A DNA stretch of 64,000 bases. Source: Auanema rhodensis. Its lineage: Eukaryota > Nematoda > Chromadorea > Rhabditida > Rhabditidae. Location of the stretch: positions 6,200,001 to 6,264,000 of the forward strand of contig OZ059896.1 in the NCBI GenBank assembly GCA_964057225.1. Direction: 5' to 3'. The position numbers and the translations under genes are program-made. Under the pieces are notes generated by a model. It was not told the origin of the DNA, ran no database searches, and worked only from the letters and a program-made list of their open reading frames with translations. This document shows positions 48,280 through 60,725 of the stretch, one piece after another; position 1 is the first letter of the stretch, and each line of letters starts with the position of its first letter.

Positions 48280-48960
48280 GATAGAAAAGAAGGAAGAATA
48301 ACAAATGAGACAGAGAGAAAGGTGCTAAAGGAGAAAAAGTACTGAAAGGATGATTGTTGAATCACATGAAACACATGAGTTATGGAGTAAAAACAATAGT
48401 TTCTAATAGAACAATTTATATAAGTTCATTTATATTCAACTGTAGCCACACACTACAATCAATGAAGATAAAGCTGTTTCATCAATCCCACACTATTCAT
48501 CTAAGAAAGAAAGAAAACGAAAAATAGAATAAGAGATCATCGAAAGAAAGAAAACATATGATAGAAAGCAAAGAATAAGGCAAAATGAGAGAGAACAAAG
48601 ATTTAAAAAAGAGGATTTTCAAATAAACTCCAAGTCAAATGAAGACTAAAGTTGTTTGTGTTACAGACAGTCAATAATCACTTGTGTACTTACATATTAC
48701 CTCAAATTCTCTATCTTTTGTCCCGTATAAGAAGTTTGATTGAGATGAGCTTAACGGAAAAATAAAGAAACATTACTGAAATACATAAGAACATAAGAGA
48801 GTACGAGAGAAAGAAGGAGAAAGAATAAGAATAAGTAATACGAGAAGAGAAAAGAAAAGGAGCGAGCAATTGGGATAAAGAGAGAACGAGAGAGAAGAAG
48901 AGAACTCGAGGAGGGATAAGATAGTAGATCATTAAGTGGAAGATCAAATAGTCAATATGA
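48280..48960. repeat. Purine-rich low-complexity stretch
   Basis: The top strand is dominated by A and G (GAGAAAG, AAAGAAAG and GAGAGAAG runs). The minus strand therefore gives a spurious Ser/Leu/Phe-rich open frame at about 48711-48947. No coding signal. Confidence 0.55.
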
Positions 48961-49874
48961 TCTACATTAAAGAACCAGATAATGAAAAGAGCAAAATCAT
49001 ATTCATATTTGGTATCTGACTTTTTGAAAATTTAAACTACTATATAAGTCTAAAATATAAGTCCAAACAGAATGTTGGTTATATATATAATCATAAGCAT
49101 ATTTTTATTGACAAATTGATTATAAAAAAACAGAAAATAAAAATAAATAGTAAAGTATTATTATATAAGTTTGGAATTCTTAAATCTTAGCTCATCAACA
49201 ATTTTACTCAAAAATATAATAAAATGGAACTCATAGTTTTGTTCTTTAAATTTTAAATACTGATCTCAATAGTTTCACTAATGTTTATTAGAGTTAAATC
49301 TGTTTAACCTTTTTCTTGTGCTCTGTTTTTTCCCGTTTTTGAATTGTTTTATATTTTTCTTTGTGCTAGGTTAAGGAAGAAAAAGTTCCGAGATTGCAAG
49401 AAAGAATAATAGTTGGAATGGTGAAAAAAAATGTTTGTGTTGGAAGAAAAAATTGTTTGTGACTTTGAATCAAGCATAAAGTGAAAAAAAATTGTAGAGG
49501 TGTTGTTGATAAGAAAGTTAAAAGCTGAAGGATTTTTAGCAAATTGTTTGTTTATTCATTTGATTCATTTTCTATCAAACTATTGTCCAAAGTATTCAAA
49601 GTATTTCGTACTTTTTATCGAACTTGTAAGTTAGTTTTAGAAAATATTCTATAAATTATATAATACTGTTCTAAGATTTGTATTAAAACGTATTGTTTCA
49701 ATACCTAAAAACTTGATTGCATCTGTTTTCTTTTTTTTTCACATTTTTCTCTTATTTTTATCAGAAAAAATGGTTTATTGCACTCTTATCATTTTTAACT
49801 CGTAATGGCTATTTAGGTTTTTTTTATCATTTTATCTATAATAATATTTTACTTTTACAACTGTCCACTATGAC

Positions 49875-49955
49875 CTCTCACTCTCCCTCTCACTCTCTCT
49901 CTATTTCTCTCTCTCTTTCTCTCTATTTATTTTTCTCTCTTTCTCTCTCTCTATT

Positions 49956-50009
<54 letters not shown>

Positions 50010-50010
50010 C
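49875..50010. repeat. (CT)n-rich microsatellite
   Basis: Long imperfect CT repeat with a pure run at about 49981-50004. It produces a false open frame of alternating Ser and Leu on the plus strand. Confidence 0.9.
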
Positions 50011-50391
50011 TATAATAAGATCCTGATCCTTCTTCGTAGTTATTGGGTTTCTATCATTTTTTCTAACCCTCGGATTTTCTTTCCGTTGCTATTCTTTTTA
50101 ATTTCCACATTTTTTGAACAAAATGAGGATATGCATATTAAAATGAATACAAAAATTAAAAATTGTACGAAAATAATACAAATGTAGCATTGTATACCAT
50201 TATATTATATTTAAAAGTTTTAAACTTCGTCTTATTGTAAAAAGCTTTTTAAACAAACTTATAATTAAATATCTTTTTTTACTAATAAGCCTTAATCTAC
50301 TATACATTCAAAGAAAGACTTTTAAGATCAAAATGTTAACTGGCAAACTGATTGTCAGAAGGAACAAAGTATCAACCCTGTTGTATTATCT

Positions 50392-50498
50392 CACGTCATC
50401 GGCTTATCGTTTGGTGACAGAGGAAATATTGTGAGCACGAAAGCAACCAATCATTGATGATTGTCTGTAAAAGGGCGGAGCTTATACTTATTATAAAA
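50392..50498 (+). promoter_or_regulatory. TATA-type promoter candidate
   Basis: In order: a CRE-like CACGTCA (50392-50398), CCAAT (50447-50451) within a 7-bp inverted repeat (CAATCAT-TG-ATGATTG, 50448-50463), a GC box GGGCGG (50473-50478) and TATAAAA (50492-50498). Spacing is textbook for a plus-strand start near 50525. The nearest plus-strand gene is glutamine synthetase, 2.15 kb downstream, so this would be a distal promoter with a spliced 5' UTR, or the promoter of an unannotated RNA. Confidence 0.4.
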
Positions 50499-52676
50499 TG
50501 GTATGATTCTTACGATCTGCAATTTACTAAGTCATTTATATCTAATTCTTGAGCTTCAATCATCTTTGTTCCAATCTGATATGTATTTTTTCTGTATTAT
50601 TATCGGCATAACCTTCATCAACAATATTATGAAAATATTTATCAATTCATAATCTTTGCAATATTAAATAACTTCAAATTGCCGTTGTTACTACTGTACT
50701 CTATAAGTTCAATATGCGGACACTTGACAACGTGATATTCACATGATTTCAATTATTTATTTCAAAGATGTTTGGAACAGTTGCATTTCATTTGCCATGT
50801 TTTCTTTTCCTTTATTTACATTTTTATTCTTTATTTGTTATGCTAAACTTTCTCTTCTTTTCTAATAGAATAATTTTCAATCCAGTTATCTTCACTAGAA
50901 CTATTTTGGAATTCGAGCTAAGAGATATTTCTCAAATAAAAAATAAAATATCTATATATATATATCTATATATATATTAAATTATGTATATGATACTTTG
51001 TGAAACAGTTCAAGAATCCAAAATTCATTTGATCATATACTATCACGTGGATATCAATCAATCTTAAGGATCATCTTTCTTGATATTATATATTTCTCAA
51101 ATTAGTTGTTCTCTTGTTCTTGTATCTTGTTAGAATATTCCATAATTGAAATATATTCTTTAAGAATTCCTAAAAAAAACTTTTTTTCTTTCTTATAATT
51201 AAACTTCTGCTTGTAAAATATTGTTTAGTATCTTTCTCACATTCTTATCTAATCAATGAATGCTATAATCTATGCATTTATTCACGTGTACAAGTCATAG
51301 AATCTTTGTTTTTGTTTGAGAACAAAGTATTATAATTATTAATTATTATTAATCTTATTTGGATTATAACGAAAAATCAGCAAAACAATGACCGTTTTGC
51401 AATTGTTGTTTGTATGCAAAAATATACAAACAAACCAATTCCAACTAGTTTTTTAATTTCTTTACACAGTAACAGCAGTAATAGCTCACACTTTAAAAAA
51501 TAACAAACTATTCGGAACTATAAATACCAAATAGTTAAAATGATAGTAAATTTTATTTTACTAGCTTTTTCGCTGTAGCTGATAAGTTCTTTTTTGCCAT
51601 TCGTTCCCTATTATTTCGAGACGATTAATCCATAATATGTTACATAATCGTTCTTTGATTTGATAATTTATCTAATAGTATAATTTGGCCGAAATTATCT
51701 TTGTGCTTAACTGATCATTGAACTATTGTCAGAGGCTTTGTACCGATTATACCAGAAGAAAGAGAAACCATTATTTTTTATGTATATAAGAATCCACTAT
51801 AGTTAACAATCCTTATTCAAACGAATAATGTTGATATAGTACTTTTCTCTTTGTTTTTAAATTTATTAACTTTTTACAAATAGTTTCTCTTTTGCCATTT
51901 ATTTGGAATGAATTATCAAATTCTTCTCTGACAAGAATAGATCAACACAGGCGGAGTACTATAGAACAAAGTACAGATTTTGATACTAATTCTAAGCCAT
52001 TTTGTTTGAAAAGTAATATTGTTCCGATATTAGGTCTCACAAATATATTTCACTTCTATATCAGGGCATCTCGTCTGTTATAAAGAAGTATGTTTTACTT
52101 TAATTATTTTATATTGTTGTGCACTATTTCTTTACTTTATTGTTTTATGTTATGCTCTTCCTATCTTTTGTACAACTGTCTTTCTCAATATTTTTATGAG
52201 AATTTTGTTGTTTTGTTATGTGTTCACTCAATAGTGATAGCTTCAATTTCTTGGCGGCAATCAGTTACTTAATCCCACATTTTGATAACATGGAACCCTG
52301 ATCAGCACATTTTTGGTTTCAACCTCCGCATGACTGCTTTCTTATCTCTGTATTCCAGTTTAATACATAAGCATCAAAAAATTTGACTTTCAACTGTTGT
52401 TAAAACGACCGAAGGTGTTTTGTAATTCACATGTGGCTAATGTGACCCAGCTCAGTTTTTTTCCGAACATTGTCCCTTTTTTTCTGTAGTTTGGACGTTT
52501 TTTGTGTTGGATGGTTGTTTATGTCCAATTTGAGACAAACACATTTCTATACGGATTACTTTTTGATTTTCTGTTCTCTAGTGATATCTCGAATTTCTAT
52601 ACATTAACATCATTGTTTGAATAGTTTCTGATCTATATTTTTGGATTTTTGGATTTTTGAATTCTTCATTTCAGTG

Positions 52677-54567
52677 ATGGCTCAGAATCTTCGTAGTCAG
52701 TTTGCTACTGACAAGGCAATTACTGCTAAATTCATGGAGCTCGACCAACGTGGCAAAGTTCAAGTTGTTTATATGTGGATTGATGGAAGTGGTGAAAACA
52801 TCCGTGCTAAGAGCAGAACCATTGACTTTGAGCCAAAGTCTCCTGAAGGTCAGTTCGTTTTTAGAGAAAAGATCTCAAAATTTTAGAATGAGAGTAAAAA
52901 TAGTTTAATGTCCTATAAACACAAATGAATATTCTTTGAAAGAATGCGATAGGGGTCATTTGTAAGTGGACTTAATAATGAGTTTACTAGATAAATGATT
53001 TTTTGATAAGAAATATTAGTTCAAAATAATCTTGTCTATTTGTTCTGAAATAAAATTTTTTCAGAACTTCCTATTTGGAATTTCGATGGTTCTTCTACTG
53101 GGCAAGCAGATGGTCCAGACTCTGATGTTTATCTGAAGCCGGTAGCCATATACCCTGATCCATTTAGACGTGGGGCCAACAAACTTGTGCTCTGCGAAAC
53201 TTTGGATAACAAGAAGCAACCAACTGGTAAGTATAAGAGATGATCATATGATTTTGAGCATTTAAACTGGGATGGGTGATTACAATTGCTGTAATAGGGG
53301 TCAGTAAAAATACTATGAAAGCTGTTAGATCAGTTTTGTAGATAAGCGATTTGATTATTTTATCGTGGCAGGGGAAAAAAAGGTTTAAAAGTCAAAAACA
53401 AATAACAAGAAACTTCTCGTTACTGTCTAATCCTCCACGAACTTTTGAATCCTTTTCGTAGTCTAATTGTTTAAATAGATTATTTTTAATCTTTTTGCAG
53501 CTCATTTGCTGTTTTATTGAAAAAAAAAGAAACTTCACTGATTTCAGCTACCAACCATAGATCTCGATGTGCGGAAATTATGTCGAAGCATTCCGACCAA
53601 AAGCCATGGTTCGGTATGGAGCAAGAATACACCCTTTTGGATTGTGACGGACATCCATTTGGATGGCCAAAGAATGGATTCCCTGGACCACAAGGTGAAA
53701 CCTTATATATCCATAAGAGATATTGGAAGTTTCTTATAAAATTTTAACTTTTGCATTTAAGGACCATATTATTGTGGAGTAGGATCAAATAAAGTGTATG
53801 GTCGAGATATTGTTGAGGCTCACTATCGTGCTTGCCTTTATGCTGGAATTCAAATCTCTGGCACCAACGCTGAAGTTATGCCAGCTCAATGGGAATTTCA
53901 AGTAGGACCATGTGAAGGAATTTCTATGGGTGATCAACTTTGGGTTGCTCGCTACCTTCTTCAAAGAGTTGCTGAGGAATATGGAGTTGTAGCTTCTCTT
54001 GACTGCAAGCCAATTAAGGGTAAATATAAAATATATTTGGATAGAATATATTCTATACGATAGGAGACTGGAATGGAGCCGGATGTCATACTAACTTCTC
54101 AACTGAAAAGATGCGTACTACAGGTGGAATAAATGAAATTATGGATGCTATCAACAAACTTAGTCTTGTTCATCGTCAGCACATCGCTTACTACGATCCC
54201 CATGGTGGAAAAGTAATTTATCTTTTTTAAAATTCAGTTACTGATCACTTATTAGGATAATGAGCGTCGTTTAACTGGTCTCCATGAAACTGCTAAGATT
54301 GACCAATTCTCATATGGTGTTGCATCTCGTGCTAGTTCTATTAGAATCCCTCGTTCAACCGAAGAGGATGGATATGTAAGAAGAAAATTAGAAACTTTTG
54401 TTTTAATTTTGTTATTTCAGGGATATTTCGAAGATCGTCGTCCTTCATCCAACTGCGATCCATACACTGTTTGTGCAGCCCTTGTACGCACATGTTGTGG
54501 TGATAATGCTGATCGCAAGTTGTCGATGATGTATGTTCCAAGTGCTGGCTCATTCCCCAGTCAATAA
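52677..54567 (+). CDS. Glutamine synthetase (type II, eukaryotic)
   Basis: Makes glutamine from glutamate, ammonia and ATP in the cytosol. ATG 52677 is 2 nt after CTTCATTTCAG. The beta-grasp domain includes [35 protein letters not shown] and [20 protein letters not shown]. The catalytic domain has [20 protein letters not shown] (metal-binding Glu), [59 protein letters not shown] (His of the N..H ATP/metal site), [34 protein letters not shown] and [13 protein letters not shown], ending SAGSFPSQ-stop. About seven introns, with longer ones (190-280 nt) in the first part. Length about 370, normal. Codon use is more G/C-ending than neighbours, consistent with a highly expressed gene. Confidence 0.97.
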
Positions 54568-54935
54568 ATGAATATAACTTAATCTGTTTCTTTGATTTTT
54601 TGTCCTTTTTTTTATTATTATATACATATAATTATGATTATTGTTTAGTTTTTGTAAAAATAATAATAAAAAAAATAATATAAATTATTGTTTTGGATTC
54701 AAATCTCTGAAATGAGAAGCCATAAGAATAGATTAGAATTGTTAAAAAATCTAAAATATTTAAATAATTATCAGAAAGATTATTTTATAATAATGTATTT
54801 TCTTACAACGAATAATACTATTACAGAATATTAGAAAAACATAAAGCTTTGTATACATGATATTTATTTATTTTTATTGGTAAGTACGACATATAAACAT
54901 TATGATATGTAAATTTAACATTTAAAAAATCACAT
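54568..54935. other. Convergent intergenic region after glutamine synthetase
   Basis: AT-rich 3' flanks of glutamine synthetase (+) and the small membrane-protein gene (-). AATAAA-like signals near 54661. No exon seen. Confidence 0.5.
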
Positions 54936-55833
54936 TTAAGCTGGAATGATATTTTCTTGGCCCGTTTTTCCATTTGTTACAGTAATTGTCGATGGATTTA
55001 TTGAATCATCCTCCTGAGACGTTGAATATTAGAAATTTGGAAAAAAAATTTAAAACTGCAAAGCAAAGAAAAATTTGAAAGGGAAAGGAAACCTATGCTA
55101 AAACAAATGATATGAATAATGCCATAAGGATGTTACTACTTTAAAAGTGTATGTTTTAACTAATCTATGTATATTAATGCAAATGAAATAGTGAATAGAA
55201 AGAAGAGAGGGTGAATAGGGTAAAATATTGAGCATTTAGTATAAAAGCGTTTGTATACTAGAAAAGTTGTAATATATATAAGATATATTATAATGATATA
55301 TCGGACTTCTTTCATTCCTTATTAGCGATGTAGAAAGCTGTATAGTAGGATCATGCTATCCTGTTTTCTTCTTGTCATCTTCATGCAATTGTGGAAATAA
55401 CAGGTATGATGTGATTCTAATGCTGACGGCGACGGAGATATTGGCCTGTTTGTGTTGGCAAGAAGAATGGGAGAAATTTAGTTGTGAAGTAGTACACGTC
55501 CGTCTAATTCTAACAGAAAGGATGGTTTTAATTATTATTACTATTAAGCCGAATCTATGTTACCGTCAGCCCAGATGTAGCCGAAGAGGATGTCATCTCA
55601 TCTTCCGTTGCACCGTCCAAATTTAAAAACTGGGACTCTTCAGGTAACGGAAGATAAGCGACATTCTTATAGTAGTAGTAAGAAGATGAAGATGAATCAG
55701 CTACCTGATTGCTGGAACGGTACCAGTCCACTATACAGACTAGTGAGAACAAAAATAAAATTCCAAATAGTAAACAGATGGGAGCCAGTTGAGCAAATTC
55801 CATTTGACCTACGTCTTGCCAGTCAATTGACAT
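54936..55833 (-). CDS. Small single-pass membrane protein, unknown
   Basis: Unrecognised. Exon 1 (55833 to about 55569) reads MSIDWQDVGQMEFAQLAPI, then a membrane segment CLLFGILFLFSLVCIVDWY, a Ser/Tyr run (SSSSSYYYYKN), VAYLPLPEESQFLNLDG and ATEDEMTSSSATSGLT. It ends at a GTAACA donor. A phase-0 acceptor at 55014 (CGTCTCAG) leads to a final exon 54936-55013: EDDSINPSTITVTNGKTG, QENIIPA-stop. A 5' UTR intron is visible (acceptor TTATTCAG near 55880, donor GTGAGAGA near 55917). A short outside, one TM and a cytosolic tail of about 70 residues suggest an accessory or adaptor protein. The roughly 555-nt intron is long for this genome. Confidence 0.6.
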
Positions 55834-58800
55834 CTATATGGAAAAGAGCCTCTGATAGCACACAGTTTCCTAAATTCTGAATAACTTCCAACAGAAAACA
55901 GTATTCTCTCTCACCTGCAGGTTTAGAATCTTTTTTTCGAAAGTAAGTCCACTGATCTGTATCAGATACTTATATTAGTGTAACTGCAATAGTTCTTGTA
56001 AGAATAAGAAGATAGGAATAGTTCTCATAAACGTTTAAATAAATTGATTAAATATATTCATTATTTATAAAAAAATGTTAATCTTGAATTTTAATAACAA
56101 TAAAAATATATTTAGACTTATATACGTAATTGACTTTTAATATAAATGGCAGAGATTGAATAACTTTTTCGAATGAAAACGAATGATTAAAAGAAATCAA
56201 AAAATGAAAATGATATTATAAACTATGTATATTATATGTCTGTATATTCAACAATATATACAAGTTGTACAAATATTAGATAAAATAATTATATACAGTG
56301 AGTTTCAGAGAGATGTTTGAAAAGAATTGTGTGATTTAAGCCCATTTAGCAGCCACATAATAAATCAATAATATTTTGTCTACAAAAAATTTTATGAAGT
56401 GATATAGGATGTAGATGATAAGTTGAATTAGGAATGATTAAAAGTAAATAACCAACTTTAAAACGAACAGAGATAAACAAACACAATATTTGAGTAAAAG
56501 ACGATGAAAGCTTCTTCTCTTTCACTCATTCACTTCTATATATCTCTATCATTCTGTCTCACACTTTCAGCTCTTATTCGATCTTTTCTTTCAGCTTTCT
56601 TTGAATAGCGGTCAAGAAAAATCAATAAAAACAAATATATGAACTTTCTGTGAGTTCTATTGGCTTTGCTCTAAAATACAGGACAGACAGAACAGCATTA
56701 TCTCAATTTTCTCGAAGCCTCGAAACAATATGAAAAAAAGCACAAAGAGAGAGAGAGAGCACAAAATATGTATGTTTAAATTATATTATTGTTTAATTTA
56801 TAAAGTTATGATAAGATGAGGAAAGGGAATTATAATAATCTAAACAAATTACTAATGTTTAGAAAACCGATGAAAGAATTTTAATAAAATAATAAAACTG
56901 TATATAAGCTGGAACCTTGAGAAACAAGAAAAAAAGGAGATAAATTTGAAACATATGATGATAGCATAAGAATGAAACTGGTTTAATCGGTAGAAAAATC
57001 AATAATTTAATGTATCTTAACTATTTTGAAGTGAAGAATATGTTGAATAGAATGAACAGTTTTATGTATTATCCGTATAAATTTAGAAAATAAGGCAATT
57101 ATGATATTTCCATAAATAGAATAAAACATTTTGATTTTTTTTCTTAATTATAAAATAATGTTACATATTTAAAAGATAAGAATAGGAAAAGTGAACAAGT
57201 GCGCTTCTAACGATAGAAATACAACGATAAATGATTGCAAGCACGAAGAAAAACGAAATTAACTTGCGAATGACGGCTTTCACTTGTTCAAGAAGCTTTC
57301 ATATCTTCTAGTTTGTTTCTCTTTCACTTTTTATTTTGATTAACATACTTTTCCTTGTTTTTCTGGTTTTGAAAAATAAAAACTAAGAAAAAACTTCCAA
57401 ATTTAGAATATAAATTTTTACATTGATATTACCTCAGATAAGCTATATTTTCTAAAAAATATCTATTTCTTTTTATTTAAATTTATTTTTATTCTCATAG
57501 TATAGTATACTGTTGGAATTTCATTAACAATCTTGAATTGTAAAGATAGTTTAGTGATGCTTCTGAAATTTGAAAAAAAGATGAAGCAGTTTACACATAA
57601 AGTCGTTTTTGAAAAACTTTCTCGACGATTTCAATTGTTATTTGTTTTCTCTACATAACAGGTTTGTGCAATGATCAGAAAAGGAAGAAAACTGTTCATG
57701 AAAAACAGAATAAAGGGTCAAGTTCAATAAGTAGAAGAAACAGGAAAGGTATAATACGCATTAATAATACATTAGTGACATTTTTTTTTTTAAAAAATGT
57801 AAAAAATTTAGGTGAATATAGTTGTAAATCATTAAACATTCTTAACGATCTGACCAAATTCAATATATGAATATGAAAGGGAATATTTTGTTTAGACTAA
57901 TGAACCAGAGAATAAATCGAAATAGATGAGAAGCTGTTTATGAAGAACTATCAACAGAACAGATTTGTTATGATGACGCAGTTTGAGGATAAATTGAAAA
58001 ATCAAATAACTTGAAAATGAAACTTCACATTATATTGAAAATGATTATTGATGAAATATATTTTTAATATTATTCAAATAATAATAAAAAGTTATGAAAA
58101 CGTTATTTATTATAAAAATATTGAGAAGAACACATAATATGGTCCGGAAAGTGAACTACGATAGACAGTTGAATATTATGTACAAACATCACAAAATGAT
58201 GATATAATCACTAAATTATATATATATATAAGAAGAAGAAAGGCTTTCATTAATTATTAGGAAAGAAAACTTTTTATTTTATGGAAAATGAATGAAACAT
58301 CCAAAAAAAAAGTAATGAGATCAACACATATAATTAGAACAGAATAATATGATAGTTAATATATTAAAGGCCATGATAAATACAAATGTGACCCATATTC
58401 TTAGAAGAACAGTAATAATAATTGAAAATATTATAGTCCAGTTATGATGATTAATCCAAGTTCGAAATAGATCAGTCATATATTGAATGATAAAAAAATA
58501 TAAAGAATATAATAAAATAAACTATATGAAGTTAAAATATAAGATTCTTTTAAATTCAAAAAATAATATAATAATAAATATAAAATTGAATCTTCGAATA
58601 TTTTTTAATATTTTATTTAGTTAGAATTGTAGGATTTTTGATTGACATGTGTAATTCCAAAAATCATTTCAAAGTTAAAGATATCATTCAACCTGATGTT
58701 AAATTGTGATTATTTATATATAAAAAAGTGAGTTTTTTCGAAATAACACATTCATTTCATATATTTTCATACAAAATACATAATAAATATAATAATAACA

Positions 58801-59139
58801 ATCACATGTATGCTAGAGTTTGAGCTCTAAAATATTAAGAGAACCTTATCCTGTATTATATATCGTTCAGATATTTTCAAATAACAATCAATCGATCAAT
58901 GTTAAAAGCACCAGATTCAAATGGAATTATGAATTATATAAAAAATTTAAACAAATTCGATGATGACAATATATTGGAGGGTCTATGTACAATTAAAAAA
59001 ATGGAAAATGAAAACGATCATGAATGATTTATGAACAACTTGAAGGAATGAAACCATCCGTTTCAATTCGATATGTTTCTTGTGATGTAGTGTCATGTCA
59101 TGTTTGACATACGTAACATTTTTTAGATAAGCTAGCATC
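55834..59139. other. Gene-poor AT-rich intergenic region
   Basis: The first about 90 bases hold the 5' UTR and a UTR intron of the gene ending at 54936. A short GA run lies at about 56742-56757. One exon-like pair on the plus strand (57662-57869) is discussed in the findings. The rest is AT-rich with no supported gene. Confidence 0.5.
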
Positions 59140-60671
59140 TTACAACCTTGTTGATTGTTCTCGACGCATTTCTTCAATATTAACATAAGCTGGCTCATCA
59201 AAAGGATCCTTTGTTGTATGAAAAACATCAGAAACAATCATACTATCACTAGTACCATATGGATCGATATCCTAAAAAACATTCTTTAAAATATAAAAAT
59301 TTGTTTCACAAGCCTCGAGTGATTTCGGAAGTGGTGGAACATATTCTAAAGGTGGCGCAGAAGCTATACCAACATCAACACCTCTTGTTTGTAGCTCTTT
59401 ATTCAAATAATATCTGGAATTAATAAGAAATAAAATAAATTATATGATACAATTAGACATACTGATATTGGTTATATCTCTGTTTTATTTGCCATGAATA
59501 TTGCTGTTCTTCTAAAGTCAAGATTCGCAAGAAGTTTTCTAATTCCGGAACTTCAAAAGCATCCCACTGAAAAATAATGAGATACGAATATTGCGATTTA
59601 AAAATAATTAAAACTAAATAATTAAATATATGTTTCACAACCTACCATGATATCACCAGTATCATTTTCTTGTAATACTAAAATATTACCACACTTAACA
59701 CTTGGCCAATTCAAGACAACTTTAAGAGGACAAACATCATCAGCTATTTTAATCATTTTTCCTATAAAATATTTAAATGAAAGAAGTATGTGTTGTGTGT
59801 TCAATGCCATAAAAGAAAATATACAATTTTAATTTGTATAATGTTGTTTTCTAGTAATTCTTTTCTTTTCCCGAGAATTTTACACATAGTAAAGTCAAGA
59901 TGTTGCCAATCAAGTTCATCAAGATGCCAGACACTTAAGAGCTCTTGAAAATAATTTCATATCCATATAAGCTGGACTTCTGATTAGGTCTGGGTGAAAG
60001 TCAAATATTCATTCAACTAACTTTTCTATTTCTTTTTTTTAATTGTTTTCTCGTTTTCTTCTAAAGAAAAACGTATTTGAATTCGGGAAAAGAGAAAGTT
60101 TTCATCCAAAGTATTATGAAAAAAATAAAATGAAACTTACGCATTAATGTTTCTTCATCTGCAGCATATGAACACTCATATAAAGCAAATTTTCTTGGGT
60201 TATCAGCTACTCGAAACTTTCGAAGAAGAGTTACAATCATTTGTCTTAAAACCGAGTAAATAGATGAAAACATATTAATTAAAGGAATATACCTTGTCGT
60301 CATTGTACTATTGATATTTATTGTTTTCACTGTATTTCTTGGCAAAAAGAAAGATGTTATAGTCCGTTGCTTCATTGTATTTGTGGAATTTACTGCAAAA
60401 AAAGACTTCAATTCTAACTGATTGGTAAAATCATTTTTGGATCAGAATACTTTCAAGATATTCATGAAAAGCAGAATATTATAAAATAAAACGATTAACC
60501 ATTAGTATATATGCAGTTGAGTACTAATGGATATCTTTTAACCGAGAAATATTTATGTACTTCTCGATTCATTTACATTCATATCTTAGTGTCTTCCTCA
60601 TTCTTCATCATCATGCTTTTCACGTATAGATAATTGAAAAATCTTCCCTCAACCTTAGCTATGTATTATAT

Positions 60672-60725
<54 letters not shown>

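Larger units (their letters stand above)
46807..52676. other. 5.9 kb gene-poor region between bHLH and glutamine synthetase
   Basis: No confident gene. Contents: a Tc1/mariner-like short element at 47251-47891; a hairpin at 48072-48098; a purine-rich top strand at about 48280-48960; a pyrimidine/CT repeat at 49875-50010; a TATA-type promoter at about 50392-50498; weak exon-like open frames near 49371-49480 and 51890-52070. It may hold regulatory DNA for the bHLH gene and a distal promoter or 5' UTR of glutamine synthetase. Confidence 0.5.

Noticed and set aside
48711-48947. Ser/Leu/Phe-rich minus-strand ORF
   Set aside because: Antisense translation of a purine-rich low-complexity tract.
49717-50187. 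156-codon plus-strand ORF
   Set aside because: Most of it is a (CT)n repeat translated as Ser-Leu alternation; no protein signal.
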